64,000 nt of DNA from Palsa-504 sp963790065 (GCA_963790065.1 CAWBNK010000030.1:48454-112453), one strand, 5' to 3'; positions 54,785 through 64,000 are shown, counted from the first letter of the stretch. The notes: generated by a model from the sequence alone, not told the origin. Numbers and translations: made by a program.

Positions 54785-56052
54785 GACGCGTTTCCCGCTG
54801 CCGTCATGACCTCGGAGGCCTTGGCCGGCAGCTCGGCCTCGACGCAGAACCCGCCACCGGGCCCGGCTGAGGTGCGCAGCGACCCGCCGGCCGCCGCGGC
54901 GCGCTCGCGCATGCCGAGCAGGCCGTGTCCGGCGGCGGCCGCCTCCTGCGGGGGGCCTGGCCCGTTGTCGCGGACGCGCAGCCGCAGCGCGTCGTCGGCG
55001 TAGTGCAGCTCCACGTCGACGGCCGCGCCGGGCGCGTGCCTGCGGGCGTTAGTCAGGGCCTCCTGCACGATCCGGTAAGCGGCCAGTTCCACACCTGGAT
55101 CCAGCCGGGTCACCGGGCCGGAGACGATGAGCCTGGCCGCGCTGCCCGACGCGTCCCGCGCCTCGTCCACCAGGCCGCCCAGCTGCGGCAGCCCAGGCTG
55201 GGGACGCCGGTCCGCCATCGGCGGCGGGCCGGCTTCGGGGTCTGCTGCCTCTTGGCCCACGGCCGACTGCGCGTCCTCGCGGAGCACGCCGAGCAGCCGC
55301 CGCATCTCGGTCAGCCCGGCCCGGGCGGTATCGCCGATCGCGGCGAACCGCTGCGCTCCCGCGCTGGTCAGCCCGGGGGTAGTCAGCCGGGCGGTCTCCG
55401 CCTGCACCGCGATCACCGAGATGTGGTGCGCGACCACGTCGTGCAGCTCGCGCGCGATCCGCGCCCGCTCGCCGCGGGCCAGGTGCTCGGCCACTACGCC
55501 CGCGGTCAGCTCGCGGACAGCACTATGGGTGCGGCTCTCCTCGCGGGCCCGCCGGGCGGTCGCGGCCAGCGCCGTAACCGGGATCCCCGACGCCAGCAGC
55601 ACCGCCAGCGCCCGGGTCTCCCCGACCGCGCCCGCCAGCCCGGACGTGTCGGCCCCCAGCCCAGCCAGCGCGACCACGAGGAACGGCACCGCCAGGGCGA
55701 CCGCGAGGACCCAGCGCCCGGAACGTGCCACCCGGTACCCGGCCAGCACCAGCGCGGCCGCCCCGCCCACGGTCACCAGTCCGAACAACGTCAGCAGCAG
55801 CACGGCCGCCACGCCGGTCGCCGCCGCCGCGGGAACCGGCCGCAGCACGCAGGCCGGCACGGTGGCCAGCAGGCAGAACGCGGCCATCAGCAGTGCGGTC
55901 GGCACGCTCACCCCGGTATGCACCGGGGTGACGGACAGGCCGACCCGCACGGTCGACCCGGCGGTGACCCGGGAGCCGAGCTCGGCTAGCGAGGCCAGCC
56001 CGAGCACCGCGCCGAGCATCACCTGGCCGCCGAGCCGCCCTGCCAACTCCAT
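54781..56052 (-). CDS. Sensor histidine kinase (HisKA_3 type)
   Basis: 423 residues. Six or so N-terminal membrane helices with little outer domain (intramembrane-sensing style), dimerisation helix with phospho-His in RIARELHDVVAHHISVIAVQ, and ATPase LRLRVRDNGPGPPQ with GHGLLGMRERAAAAGGSL. Partner of the response regulator at 54101. Divergent from the ABC transporter operon, a layout typical for peptide or cell-envelope drug detoxification. Confidence 0.92.
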   Translation of the reverse strand: MELAGRLGGQVMLGAVLGLASLAELGSRVTAGSTVRVGLSVTPVHTGVSVPTALLMAAFCLLATVPACVLRPVPAAAATGVAAVLLLTLFGLVTVGGAAALVLAGYRVARSGRWVLAVALAVPFLVVALAGLGADTSGLAGAVGETRALAVLLASGIPVTALAATARRAREESRTHSAVRELTAGVVAEHLARGERARIARELHDVVAHHISVIAVQAETARLTTPGLTSAGAQRFAAIGDTARAGLTEMRRLLGVLREDAQSAVGQEAADPEAGPPPMADRRPQPGLPQLGGLVDEARDASGSAARLIVSGPVTRLDPGVELAAYRIVQEALTNARRHAPGAAVDVELHYADDALRLRVRDNGPGPPQEAAAAGHGLLGMRERAAAAGGSLRTSAGPGGGFCVEAELPAKASEVMTAAGNAS

Positions 56053-56196
56053 CCCCCCATTGTCGCGGCCGGTCAGCCCCGGCGCATCGCTCGGGCCGGT
56101 GGTCTGGCCATCCCCCGCGCGAGGGACTTATCGCGATCAGTGGACAGCACCGCAGCGTGACGACGGCGGCGGCCTCGTTTCCCTAGCGTGGCGAGC

Positions 56197-57117
56197 ATGG
56201 AAGCAACTATCGAAGTCACTGGCTTGCGCAAGCGGTTCGGGTCCGTGCTGGCGCTGGACGGCATGACGTTCATGGTCGTCCCCGGCCAGGTGACCGGGTT
56301 CGTCGGCCCGAACGGCGCGGGCAAATCCACCACGATGCGGGTGATTGTCGGCCTGGACGCCGCAGACGCCGGCGCCGCGCTCATCGGCGGCCAGCCTTAT
56401 GCCAGCTTGCGCCACCCGCTCAGCTGCCTCGGGTCGCTGCTGGACGCCGCCGCGCTGCAGCCCAGCCGATCCGCCCGCAACCACCTGCTGTGGCTGGCTC
56501 ATTCGCAAGGCCTCGGCGCCAAGCGCGTGGATCAGATGCTGGAACTGGTCGGCCTGGGCGGGGCGGCGCGGCGCAAGGCCGGCGGGTACTCGCTCGGCAT
56601 GCGGCAGCGGCTCGGCATCGCTGCCGCGCTGCTCGGCGACCCGCCGGCGCTGATATTCGACGAGCCGTTCAACGGCATGGACCCCGAAGGCATCGTGTGG
56701 ATGCGCGGCTTCTTGCGATCGCTGGCCGCCCAGGGCCGGGCGGTGCTGGTGTCCAGCCACCTGATGAGCGAGCTCGAGGACACCGCCGACCATCTGATCG
56801 TGGTCGGCCGCGGGCTGGTGATCGCCGACGCCAGCGTCGCGGAGCTGATCGCCGGCGCCTCCGCCGACCGGGTGACCGTCCGCACCGCGGCGCGCGATGA
56901 GGCGATGACCGTGCTGGCCCGGGCCGGGGCCGAGGTCGCGGCCACCGGTCCCGACCTGGTCACCGTCTCCGGCCTTCCGTCCGAACGGATCGTGGTGCTG
57001 CTGAACCAGAACACGATTGCGTTCGCGGAGGTGTCGGCCCACCGGGCGAGCCTGGAAGAGGCCTACATGGAGCTGACCCGGGATTCCGTGGAGTTCAGGG
57101 CGGAGGCGGCGTCATGA
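56197..57117 (+). CDS. ABC transporter ATP-binding protein (drug-export type)
   Basis: 306 residues. Walker A GPNGAGKSTTMRV, signature YSLGMRQRLGIAAALLGDP, Walker B LIFDEPFNGMDP, switch His in SSHLMSELEDTADH. The C-terminal ~80 residues match DrrA/BcrA-like exporters. ATG 56197 has no ribosome site; TAGCGT eight bases upstream could be a -10 for a leaderless message. ATGA overlap with the permease gene. Confidence 0.92.
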   Translation: MEATIEVTGLRKRFGSVLALDGMTFMVVPGQVTGFVGPNGAGKSTTMRVIVGLDAADAGAALIGGQPYASLRHPLSCLGSLLDAAALQPSRSARNHLLWLAHSQGLGAKRVDQMLELVGLGGAARRKAGGYSLGMRQRLGIAAALLGDPPALIFDEPFNGMDPEGIVWMRGFLRSLAAQGRAVLVSSHLMSELEDTADHLIVVGRGLVIADASVAELIAGASADRVTVRTAARDEAMTVLARAGAEVAATGPDLVTVSGLPSERIVVLLNQNTIAFAEVSAHRASLEEAYMELTRDSVEFRAEAAS

Positions 57118-58709
57118 CCACCCTGGCGCCTTTCCGCTCCCCCGCGGCAACCGGTAGTGACGGGTTCGGTTCGCTGCTGCGAGCGGAGTGGACGAAGTTC
57201 CGGACGGTGCGCGGCTGGGTCATCGGCATGCTGGCCGGACTGTTGCTCATCGTGGGGCTCGCCGCGCTTACCGGCGCGAACAGCGTGTGCAGCTTCCAGC
57301 CGAACGGCAGCACCACCGCGCAGGCCTGCCCGGCGCCGCCGACCGGGCCGGGCGGGGAATGGGTGACCGACGCCTTCTACTTCGTGCGCCAGCCGCTGGC
57401 CGGCCAGGGCAGCATCACCGTCCGGGTCACGTCGCTGACCGGCCTGTACTCCACGCAGGGCGGGGTGGCGTTCGGCCAGAATCCGCTGGCGGGCATGACG
57501 CCAGGCGTACAGCCGTGGGCCAAGGCCGGGATCATCATCAAGGCTGCGACGACCACGGGATCGGCGTACGCGGCGATGATGGTCACCGGCAGCCATGGCG
57601 TGCGGATGCAGTGGGACTTCACCAACGACGTGGCCGGAATGGCCGGGAAGGTGTCCGCGGCGTCGCCGCGGTGGCTGCGGCTGACCCGGTCCGGAGACGT
57701 GATCCGCGGCTACGACTCGGCCGACGGCACCCACTGGACGCTGGTCGGCACCGCGACCCTGGCGGGACTGCCGGCGGTATCGCAAGCCGGACTGTTCGCC
57801 GCCACGCCCGGGTACACGGTGGCCTCGTCCGGGTTCGGCACGGCATCGGTGAAGGGCGGCTCGGCCCTGGCCACCGGGGTCTTCGATGGAGTGAGCCGGC
57901 AGGGCAGCTGGCCTTCTGGCCAGTGGACGGGCGGCGCGATCGACGCCAACAGCCCGGTGGCTGGCTCGCTGCCGGCGTCGGCACAGGGGTTCACCCAGGC
58001 CGGTGACCGGTTCACCGTGTCAGGATCCGGTGACATCGCCCCGGCGCCCAACGCTGGGGAAACGGCGCAGAACACGCTGGCGGGCACGTTCGCCGGGCTG
58101 ATCGCCGCGGTGGTGATCGGCGTCATGTTCATCACCGCGGAGTACCGGCGCGGGCTGATCCGCACCACGTTCGCGGCCAGCCCGCGGCGCGGCCGGGTGC
58201 TGGCGGCCAAGGCGATCGTGCTCGCCGTGGTCACGTTCGTGACCGGGCTCGTGGCGACCGTCATCGCGGTCCCGCTCGGCGAGCATCTGCTGCGGGAGAA
58301 CGGCAACCCGATCTACCCGCTGAGCCTGTTCACCGAGGCGCGGATCATGGCCGGCACCGCGGCGCTGCTCGCGGTGGCCGCGGTGCTCGCGCTGGCCGTG
58401 GGCGCCCTGCTGCGGCGCAGCGCCGGGGCGGTCACCGCGGTGATCGCCGTGATCGTGCTGCCGTACCTGCTCGCGACCATCCCCGGGGTGCTGCCGGCGG
58501 CCGCGGAGGAGTGGCTGGTCCGCCTCACCCCCGCGGCCGCGTTTTCCTTCCAGCAGAGCGTCCCGGCGTACCAGCAGGTCACGGGGCAGTACACGCCGGG
58601 CTCCGGGTACTTCCCGCTGGCGCCGTGGGCCGGGTTCGCGGTGCTGTGCGCCTGGGCCGCGGCCGCCTTCGCCCTGGCCGTGTTCGTGCTGCGCCGGAGG
58701 GACGCGTGA
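57114..58709 (+). CDS. ABC permease with large extracytoplasmic insertion
   Basis: 531 residues. The N-terminal EWTKFRTVRGWVIGMLAGLL helix is followed by a ~250-residue outer domain (~65-320; WVTDAFYFVRQPLAGQGSIT, WAKAGIIIKAATTTGSAYAA, WLRLTRSGDVIRGYDSADGT) resembling a DUF1349/concanavalin-like sandwich, then the remaining five helices of an ABC-2 permease (FAGLIAAVVIGVMFITAEYR, RGRVLAAKAIVLAVVTFVTG). The insertion may bind wall glycans or a ligand and gate export. Works with the ATPase at 56197 and the second permease at 58785. Confidence 0.88.
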   Translation: MTTLAPFRSPAATGSDGFGSLLRAEWTKFRTVRGWVIGMLAGLLLIVGLAALTGANSVCSFQPNGSTTAQACPAPPTGPGGEWVTDAFYFVRQPLAGQGSITVRVTSLTGLYSTQGGVAFGQNPLAGMTPGVQPWAKAGIIIKAATTTGSAYAAMMVTGSHGVRMQWDFTNDVAGMAGKVSAASPRWLRLTRSGDVIRGYDSADGTHWTLVGTATLAGLPAVSQAGLFAATPGYTVASSGFGTASVKGGSALATGVFDGVSRQGSWPSGQWTGGAIDANSPVAGSLPASAQGFTQAGDRFTVSGSGDIAPAPNAGETAQNTLAGTFAGLIAAVVIGVMFITAEYRRGLIRTTFAASPRRGRVLAAKAIVLAVVTFVTGLVATVIAVPLGEHLLRENGNPIYPLSLFTEARIMAGTAALLAVAAVLALAVGALLRRSAGAVTAVIAVIVLPYLLATIPGVLPAAAEEWLVRLTPAAAFSFQQSVPAYQQVTGQYTPGSGYFPLAPWAGFAVLCAWAAAAFALAVFVLRRRDA

Positions 58710-58732
58710 GGCGTCGTGCCAGAGGCGCGCAG

Positions 58733-58762
58733 ATGAGTATCGTGCCGGAGGCGCGCAGATGA
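58733..58762 (+). CDS. Mini-ORF 1 (MSIVPEARR) in tandem repeat
   Basis: Nine codons then TGA. The stop overlaps the next ATG (ATGA), so ribosomes could pass through in chain fashion. Probably a coupling device or repeat by-product rather than a functional peptide. Confidence 0.4.
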   Translation: MSIVPEARR

Positions 58763-58788
58763 GTATCGTGCCGGAGGCGCGCAGATGA
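58759..58788 (+). CDS. Mini-ORF 2 (MSIVPEARR) in tandem repeat
   Basis: Identical to mini-ORF 1. Its TGA overlaps the ATG of the permease at 58785, giving stop-start coupling to the real gene. Confidence 0.4.
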   Translation: MSIVPEARR

Positions 58789-59561
58789 AAACAGTCGTGC
58801 ACGCCGAGTGGACCAAGCTGCGCACCGTGGCCGGCCCTGGCTGGCTGCTGGTGGCCGCGATCGCGCTGACCGCGGTGGTCGGCGCGCTCGCGGCCAACGC
58901 CACCACCTGCCCCGGCGGGGGCTGCCAGGTCGACCCGGCCAAGGTCAGCCTGACCGGGATCTACCTCGGCCAGGCCATCGTGGCGATCGTGGCGGTCACC
59001 GCAGTCAGCGGCGAGTACAGCACCGGGATGATCCGGCTCACGCTGACCGCCATGCCGCGACGGTGGCAGGTGCTGGCGGCCAAGGCCGCCGTGGTCGGTA
59101 CCGCGACCCTGGTCACGGGGGCGGTCGCGGTGCTGGCCTCGGTGCTGGCCGGGCGGCTGCTGCTGGACGGGCACGGCATCGACGCGGCGCACGGCTATGC
59201 GGCCTTTTCGCTGGCCAGCGGGCCGGTGCTGCGCGCCGCGGCCGGGTCGGTACTGTACCTGGCGCTGATCGCGTTGCTCGGCCTCGGCATCGCGTCGGCG
59301 GTACGGGACTCGGCGGTGGCGATCGGGGTGGTACTGGGCCTGCTGTACCTGTTCCCGATCATCGCGGGCGTGATCGGCGACGCCGACTGGAAGCGGCACC
59401 TGGACCAGATCAGCCCGATGGTGGCCGGGATGTACATCCAGGCCACCACGGACCTGCGGTCGCTGCCGCTCACTCCCTGGCAGGGCCTCGGCGTGCTCGC
59501 CGCCTGGGCCGCGGGTGCCTTGCTGGCGGGCGGCCTGCTGCTGCAGCTGCGCGACGCCTGA
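58785..59561 (+). CDS. ABC-2 type permease
   Basis: 258 residues, six helices. HAEWTKLRTVAGPGWLLVAA, ISGEY-like segment VSGEYSTGMIRLTLTAMPRR, LAAKAAVVGTATLVTGAVAV. This is the same family as the membrane core of the 57114 permease but without the outer insertion; the two probably form a heterodimer with the ATPase at 56197. Its ATG is the third of three repeated start sites. Confidence 0.9.
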   Translation: MKTVVHAEWTKLRTVAGPGWLLVAAIALTAVVGALAANATTCPGGGCQVDPAKVSLTGIYLGQAIVAIVAVTAVSGEYSTGMIRLTLTAMPRRWQVLAAKAAVVGTATLVTGAVAVLASVLAGRLLLDGHGIDAAHGYAAFSLASGPVLRAAAGSVLYLALIALLGLGIASAVRDSAVAIGVVLGLLYLFPIIAGVIGDADWKRHLDQISPMVAGMYIQATTDLRSLPLTPWQGLGVLAAWAAGALLAGGLLLQLRDA

Positions 59562-59594
59562 GTCCACGGCGGAGCCGGGCCGGCCGCCCGGCTA

Positions 59595-60047
59595 TCAGTC
59601 GTGCGGCATCGCGCCGCCGGGCACGAGCACAATGGGCGCAACCAGTACGGCAAAGGACAGCGTGGCCCCGTTGATCACCAGCGTCCCGCCACCGCTGAGC
59701 GTGATGGCCTGGGTGTCACCGTTGAGCATCGAGGCCATGATCTGGTTACCGAGGTCCGGCAGGTCGGCGTTGGCCGGCAAGCCGTATCCGACATTTCCCG
59801 CGGAGAGCCCGGTTGCGGTCGGCACGTAGATGGAAGGGACCTGAAGCTCCAGGCCGTCCGGCGCGGCCTGGCTGGCAGGCAGTTCGAAGACGGCGACGCT
59901 TTCCGATTTACCGGATAGCACCAAGGTGGCATGGGCCGGCGCGGTGACCGGGATGCTCAGCGGCTGTCCCGTCAGCTGGCTGGCCGGGAACGGATTGGTC
60001 GGCCACCACGTCGTCGGATCGCCTGCTATCTGGATGTATACGGACAT
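59595..60047 (-). CDS. Hypothetical small beta-rich protein
   Basis: 150 residues from ATG 60047 with GAGGTG upstream. MSVYIQIAGDPTTWWPTNPF, a strand-rich middle (LSIPVTAPAHATLVLSGKSE) and a hydrophobic C-terminal segment (INGATLSFAVLVAPIVLVPG). No signal peptide or recognised family. It is separated by 36 bases from the broken cyclase gene upstream and could be its co-transcribed neighbour. Confidence 0.6.
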   Translation of the reverse strand: MSVYIQIAGDPTTWWPTNPFPASQLTGQPLSIPVTAPAHATLVLSGKSESVAVFELPASQAAPDGLELQVPSIYVPTATGLSAGNVGYGLPANADLPDLGNQIMASMLNGDTQAITLSGGGTLVINGATLSFAVLVAPIVLVPGGAMPHD

Positions 60048-60083
60048 GCGAGCACCTCTTATCGTGTTGTTCGGCAATCTCGG

Positions 60084-63000
60084 TCAGGACGGAGCTTGTC
60101 GTGGCTCCGCAGAGCGGGCCAGGTCATCGGCTCGGGTGAGCAACGGGACGGCCCAAAGTTCCCGGGCCAGGTGATGGCCTGCGGTCAGCGCGCGGGTCGC
60201 TTGCTCGCGTTCGCCCGCGTCGAGCGCGGCGGCGGCCTCCCGCAGCCGCGCGTAGGCCTCCCAGTAGGGCCGTCCGGCGGCGTGCCACGCCTCGGCTGCG
60301 ACGCGCCACGCCGCGTGGGCATCACGCCCGATCCGGCGCGCATCCTCACCGGACACCTGAGTGCCGAAAGCCGCCAGGTCTGGCTGCCCCGAACCGTGCT
60401 CGGCCACGACGCGGGCGGCTTTCTCGGTGAAGGTGGCCGCCAGCCGGTCCCATTCGTCCGGGAGGGCCCTGGGCCCAGGGGATCTGGCCGCGGCCGGCCG
60501 CGACGCCAGGTCGGCGGCTAGCCGCGAGCCGGCGGCGAGCAACCGGATTTCTTCCTCGGCTAGGTCGGCCCCGGACAGCGCGGCGAGCCCGTCGACCACC
60601 TCGGCGGCGGCCGCGGCTAGGTCACCGGCGTCCAGGGCCTGCTCGGCCAGGCACATGTGCAGCGGCCCGAAAAGCCGGGGGTCCTCCGGGGACTTGCGCA
60701 ACGCCACGGCCAGTTCCGCGGCGTGCTCGGCCTGGCCGCGGCCGACGGCCAGCTCCAGCTGGAGGAGCTGCAGGTAACGCAGGAAATTCGGGGGCGAATC
60801 GGTGACCAGATCAGCCAGCAGCCGATCGGCCTCCGGCCACCGGCCGCTCGCGATCAGCGCGGCCGCAGCATTGTTGCCGATCCCGGCGGTCATCGTCGGC
60901 GGCGCGCCCAGGGCGGCAGCCGCGCTGCGGCCCGCGCGTGCGACCTCCACCGCATCGGAGAAACGGCCGGCGCAGTACAGCAGGTAGACGCGATTCGCGG
61001 CGGCACGGATGGTGTCCTCGAGGCTGCCGATGCGGCGGGCGAGCGTGAACGCCGCGTCGAGGTCGGCCAGGCCGTCCTCCAGGTCGCCGTACTGCGCTTC
61101 GATGATGCCCAGCGTGGCCAGGCCATGCGCGTGCACGGCGTCCGCTCCGGTCTGCTGAGCGATCGTCATCGCCCGCTCGACCAGGGGCAGGGCGGCATCC
61201 GCCTCGCCGAGGAACACCCGGCGAGTGGCCAGCGCGGCCAGTACCCGCGCCTGCAGCTGGGAGGGCGGCTCGGTTTGGAGCAGGAACATGGCCTGCTCGG
61301 TGACGTCGATGGCCGCCTTGGGATCGCCCATTTCCCACTGGTACCGGCCGAGGCGCTCCAGACGCCTGGCCCGGTCCACCGGCCCGGTGGCGTCCGACCT
61401 GGCCAGCGCGTCCGCGGCCCAGGCGGCGGCCTGCTCCGGATCAGCCGCCCAGCTGGCCGCCTGGGCCGCCTCTTCCAGCAGGTCCGGATCGGTTTCTGGC
61501 CGCCCGGCGGCCACCTCGATGGCCAGGGCGTAGTTCTTCTTCGCCTCGGGGTAGGCCCGTACGGATACCGCGTGCCGCGCTGCGAGCAGCGCGGCGGCCG
61601 CGGCACGGTCCGGGCAGCCGGCCAGCTGCCAGTGCCGGGCCAGCAGGCCCGGATCCGAACCGGGCCGATCAGCGAGCACTTCGGCCAGCCGCCGGTGCAG
61701 GCGGCGCCGTTTACCCGGGAGAATCTGAGCGTAGATGACCTGGCGGATCAGCGCGTGCCTGAACGAGTAGCCGTCGCCGGCGGAGACCAGCAGGCCCGAC
61801 TCGACCCCGGCACGAGCCGCCGCGAGCAGCCGGGTTTCGGACAGCTTGACGATCGCGGCGAGCAATTCATGCGACATGCCGCCATCGGCTACCGACACCT
61901 GGTCGATCACCGCGCGGGCCGCCGCCGCGAGGGTGGAGGCCTTGGCCAGCACGGCGTCGGTGATCGAGGCAGGCGATCCGCCCGGGTCCGCGTGCGCGAG
62001 CTCCCGGGCGTACAGCGGGTTGCCGTCGGCGGCGGCGACCACCATGGCCACGTGGTCCGGGCTGGCCCCGGCCGGCACCTCCTCGGCCACCAGCCCGGCG
62101 ATCTCGGCATCGGCCATGCGGTCGAGCCGCAGCCTGGTCACCCGCGGGCGATGCTCCAGTTCGGCAAGCCACCGCCGGATCATCGTCGGTCAGCTCCTCG
62201 CGCAACGTGCCGACGATCATGACCGGTTCGGTCCGCAGCCGGACGGCCAGGAACGTCAGCAGCTCGCGGGAGGACTCATCGGCCCAGTGCAGGTCCTCCA
62301 GGACCACCACCAGCGGGGACCCGGCGGCGAGCCGAGCCAGCAGCTCGAACACCCGCACGAACAGGCGGTGCCGGGCCGCGAGCACATGATCCGCGCTGTC
62401 ATCGCCCAGCAGCCATCCGGCCTCGTTCCCCAGCGCGGCGACGAACGGCCCGTAAGGCCAGCGCCGCCCCGGCCATCGGCGCCGACTCCCCGATCCGCAC
62501 CTGCGCCCCGCCGGCGGCCGACCGTATCCGGCCGGTCAGCTCCTCCACCAGCCTGGTCTTGCCGATGCCGGCCGCGCCGGTGATCAGCATCACCTGCGAA
62601 TGGCCTGCCCGCACCTGGTCGTAGGCGGCGGACATGACCCGGAGCTCGTCGGCCCGGCCCACGATCGGCATCTGCGCGGGGTCATGCGCGAGCGGCTCCG
62701 GCTCCGGGACCAGCCGGGCCGACCGTGGGGGCCAGCGGGGTGGTCGGCGGAGCGAGCCCGGCGGCGGCGAGCTCGAAGAGGCGGACCGGGCGGGCGAGGT
62801 CCTTCAGCTGGCGCTCGCCGAGTTCGGTCAGCGTGAACCCGAGTTCGGTTTCCTCCTCGTCCTCGATGAGGGTCTGCGTCGCCTGGGAGAGGAGGATCTG
62901 GCCGCCGCGGGCGGCGGCGCAGATGCGGGCCGCCCGGTGGACGGCCAGGCCCGTATAGGCACCATCGGCCGGGATGGCGTGGCCGGTGTGAATGCCCATC

Positions 63001-63284
63001 CGCACCCGGACAGACGCCCCGGCCGGCCATTCGTGGGCGGCCAGGGCCCGCTGCACCTCCAGCGCGCACAAGACGGCCTGCTTGGCGCTCGCGAACGCGA
63101 CGAAGAAGGCGTCGCCCTGAGTGTCTATCTCGTGGCCGGCCTGCTGAGCGATGGCCGCACGGACCAGTTGCCTGTGCTCCGCCAGGACCTGGGCGTAGCG
63201 CTCCCGCAGCGCCTTGACCAGCCGGGTAGAGCCCTCGATATCGCTGAACAGGAAGGTGACGGCCCCACTCGGAAGCTCGGTCAT
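60084..63284 (-). pseudogene. Adenylate cyclase / AAA ATPase / TPR regulator broken by three frameshifts
   Basis: Reading from ATG 63284: class III cyclase domain (FLFSDIEGSTRLVKALRERY; DTQGDAFFVAFASAKQA; GLAVHRAARICAAARGGQIL), then PIVGRADELRVMSAAYDQVR and Walker A ITGAAGIGKTRLVEEL, then VVLEDLHWADESSRELLTF (Walker B), then ~600 residues of TPR-like helices to 60084, with no LuxR HTH. The pieces lie in three different frames with shifts near 62725, 62452 and 62180, all needing removal of one base. Together they would give ~1065 residues. Either a pseudogene or local sequence error. Identical shift direction suggests a systematic cause. Confidence 0.8.
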
Positions 63285-63435
63285 GCCTCGGCCCCAGGGC
63301 AGGCAGTGATCACGGGCGCACCCCCCAACATAGGAAAGTGTCCACGCTTCGGTCGGCGGTGTCGATATCGGCCCGATCACACACGAAATGCGAGACGGAT
63401 CCGGTCGATCCGTCCCGCATTTGCTGGGGTCAGCG

Positions 63436-64000
63436 TCACATTACGGGTTCGCTGAGGATCAGCAGCACGTCATCGGCCAGCTTGTCCCCCGCGTGCTCGA
63501 GCAGCAGCGCGACCACCCGCCGGACCGCGGCGTCGAGGTCCGGCTCGGCCAGGGCCGCGGCGTCCAGGCCGAAGAACCGGCCCGCGCGGTCCCGGGCCTC
63601 GACCAGGCCGTCGGTGTAGAACAGCAGCCGGTCCCCCGGCTTCAGGGTGACGTCCTGCCGGGCCGGGCGGGGCTGCAGGCCCAGGGGCGGCTCCGGCCGG
63701 TCGGGCGCCATGAACTGCAGTTCGGCCGCGCCGGAAGCCAGCAGGGCCGGCGGGTGGTGGCCGCAGTTGACCAGGCGGACCTCCCCCGGCGCGAACTCGG
63801 CCAGGATGACCGTGACGAAGTCCTCAAGCTCCAGGTCCGGTGCCAGCCTGGCGTCCATGGCCTCGGCCAGCTGGACCAGGTCCAGCTCGGCGAAGGCCAG
63901 CTCGCGGAAGATGGCCAGCACCGCGGCGCACCGGCCCACCGCCTCCAGGCCCTTGCCCTTGACGTCGCCGATGATCAGGCGCGGCCCGCGGGCGGTCAGC
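63436..64000 (-). CDS. PP2C/SpoIIE-type serine phosphatase (partial)
   Basis: C-terminal ~187 residues, entering from the window edge. IIGDVKGKGLEAVGRCAAVL (metal-binding Asp), FVTVILAEFAPGEVRLVNCG, HPPALLASG, GLQPRPARQDVTLKPGDRLL, FYTDGLVEARDRAGRFFGLD and KLADDVLLILSEP are SpoIIE/RsbU motifs, with DGLVEAR and the final DDV metal ligands present. These dephosphorylate anti-anti-sigma factors in stress signalling. The N terminus and any sensor domain are outside the window. Confidence 0.9.
   Translation of the reverse strand, partial: LTARGPRLIIGDVKGKGLEAVGRCAAVLAIFRELAFAELDLVQLAEAMDARLAPDLELEDFVTVILAEFAPGEVRLVNCGHHPPALLASGAAELQFMAPDRPEPPLGLQPRPARQDVTLKPGDRLLFYTDGLVEARDRAGRFFGLDAAALAEPDLDAAVRRVVALLLEHAGDKLADDVLLILSEPVM

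Larger units (their letters stand above)
58713..58790 (+). repeat. Three 26-bp tandem repeats each carrying a ribosome site and start codon
   Basis: Units of consensus GTGCCGGAGGCGCGCAGATG plus a short spacer begin near 58713, 58739 and 58765 (the first has one changed base, GAGG for GGAGG context). Each places GGAGG seven bases before an ATG: 58733, 58759 and 58785. The third ATG starts the second permease. The first two open nine-codon ORFs ending in the next unit. Confidence 0.88.

Noticed and set aside
58713..58790. CRISPR-like array
   Set aside because: Units are directly tandem with no unique spacers, and there are no cas genes.

Overview
The window is high-GC DNA with the gene style of a mycelial actinomycete (Actinomycetota, possibly a Streptosporangiales-like lineage). 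The evidence is strong G/C third positions, many 4-bp ATGA overlaps, DUF3040 proteins, PknB-type kinase, NarL two-component genes, PP2C/SpoIIE phosphatase and several MarR regulators. There are no rRNA, tRNA, CRISPR or phage genes. Six probable single-base frameshifts in four genes mean either several decaying genes or an imperfect assembly.

Layout. 0-13.6 kb: truncated epoxide hydrolase/WYL remnants, MarR plus MFS-Usp fusion, two MarR genes and an ABC exporter, an alpha/beta hydrolase to FAD-monooxygenase minus-strand block, and a dynamin-like GTPase. 13.6-34.7 kb: the centrepiece, described below. 34.7-42.6 kb: membrane protein, PQ-loop protein, Lrp regulator, VapBC, transketolase-like protein, GNAT, nucleotidyltransferase, DUF2127 protein. 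42.6-52.9 kb: a probable aromatic or enol catabolic locus (BBE-like oxidase, FAH-family hydrolase, hydroxyisobutyrate-dehydrogenase-like enzyme, two extradiol/VOC proteins, SnoaL-like protein, aldolase-like protein) around a GntR regulator, with five copies of its likely operator AAACTGTATGCAGTTT. 52.8-59.6 kb: NarL two-component system and an ABC exporter. 59.6-64 kb: small hypothetical protein, a broken adenylate cyclase/ATPase/TPR regulator, and a partial PP2C phosphatase.

The centrepiece is a fluoride-responsive island. Five RNA leaders, each at the head of a transcription unit, match the fluoride (crcB) riboswitch: a hairpin with loop UGAGGC, a variable hairpin, then GGCUGAUGGCCUCUACC, whose GCCUC pairs with the loop to form the pseudoknot. 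They precede DUF3040 gene 1, Ehr operon 1, a pair of MutS-like ATPases, Ehr operon 2 and DUF3040 gene 2. In all five, the pseudoknot strand can instead pair with the downstream Shine-Dalgarno, giving a translational ON switch. Three of them act first on a short leader ORF that is stop-start coupled to the main gene.

The two big operons resemble formate hydrogenlyase/Hyf (group 4 hydrogenase, complex I-like), but both large subunits lack the nickel-binding cysteines, so they are Ehr (energy-converting hydrogenase-related) complexes. Operon 2 keeps the four cysteines of the proximal [4Fe-4S] cluster. Operon 1 has lost all four and has its small subunit fused to the ferredoxin. No CrcB/Fluc or CLC-F exporter is in the window. 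The inference is that this island is a fluoride-stress system built on ion-translocating Ehr complexes and MutS-like ATPases.
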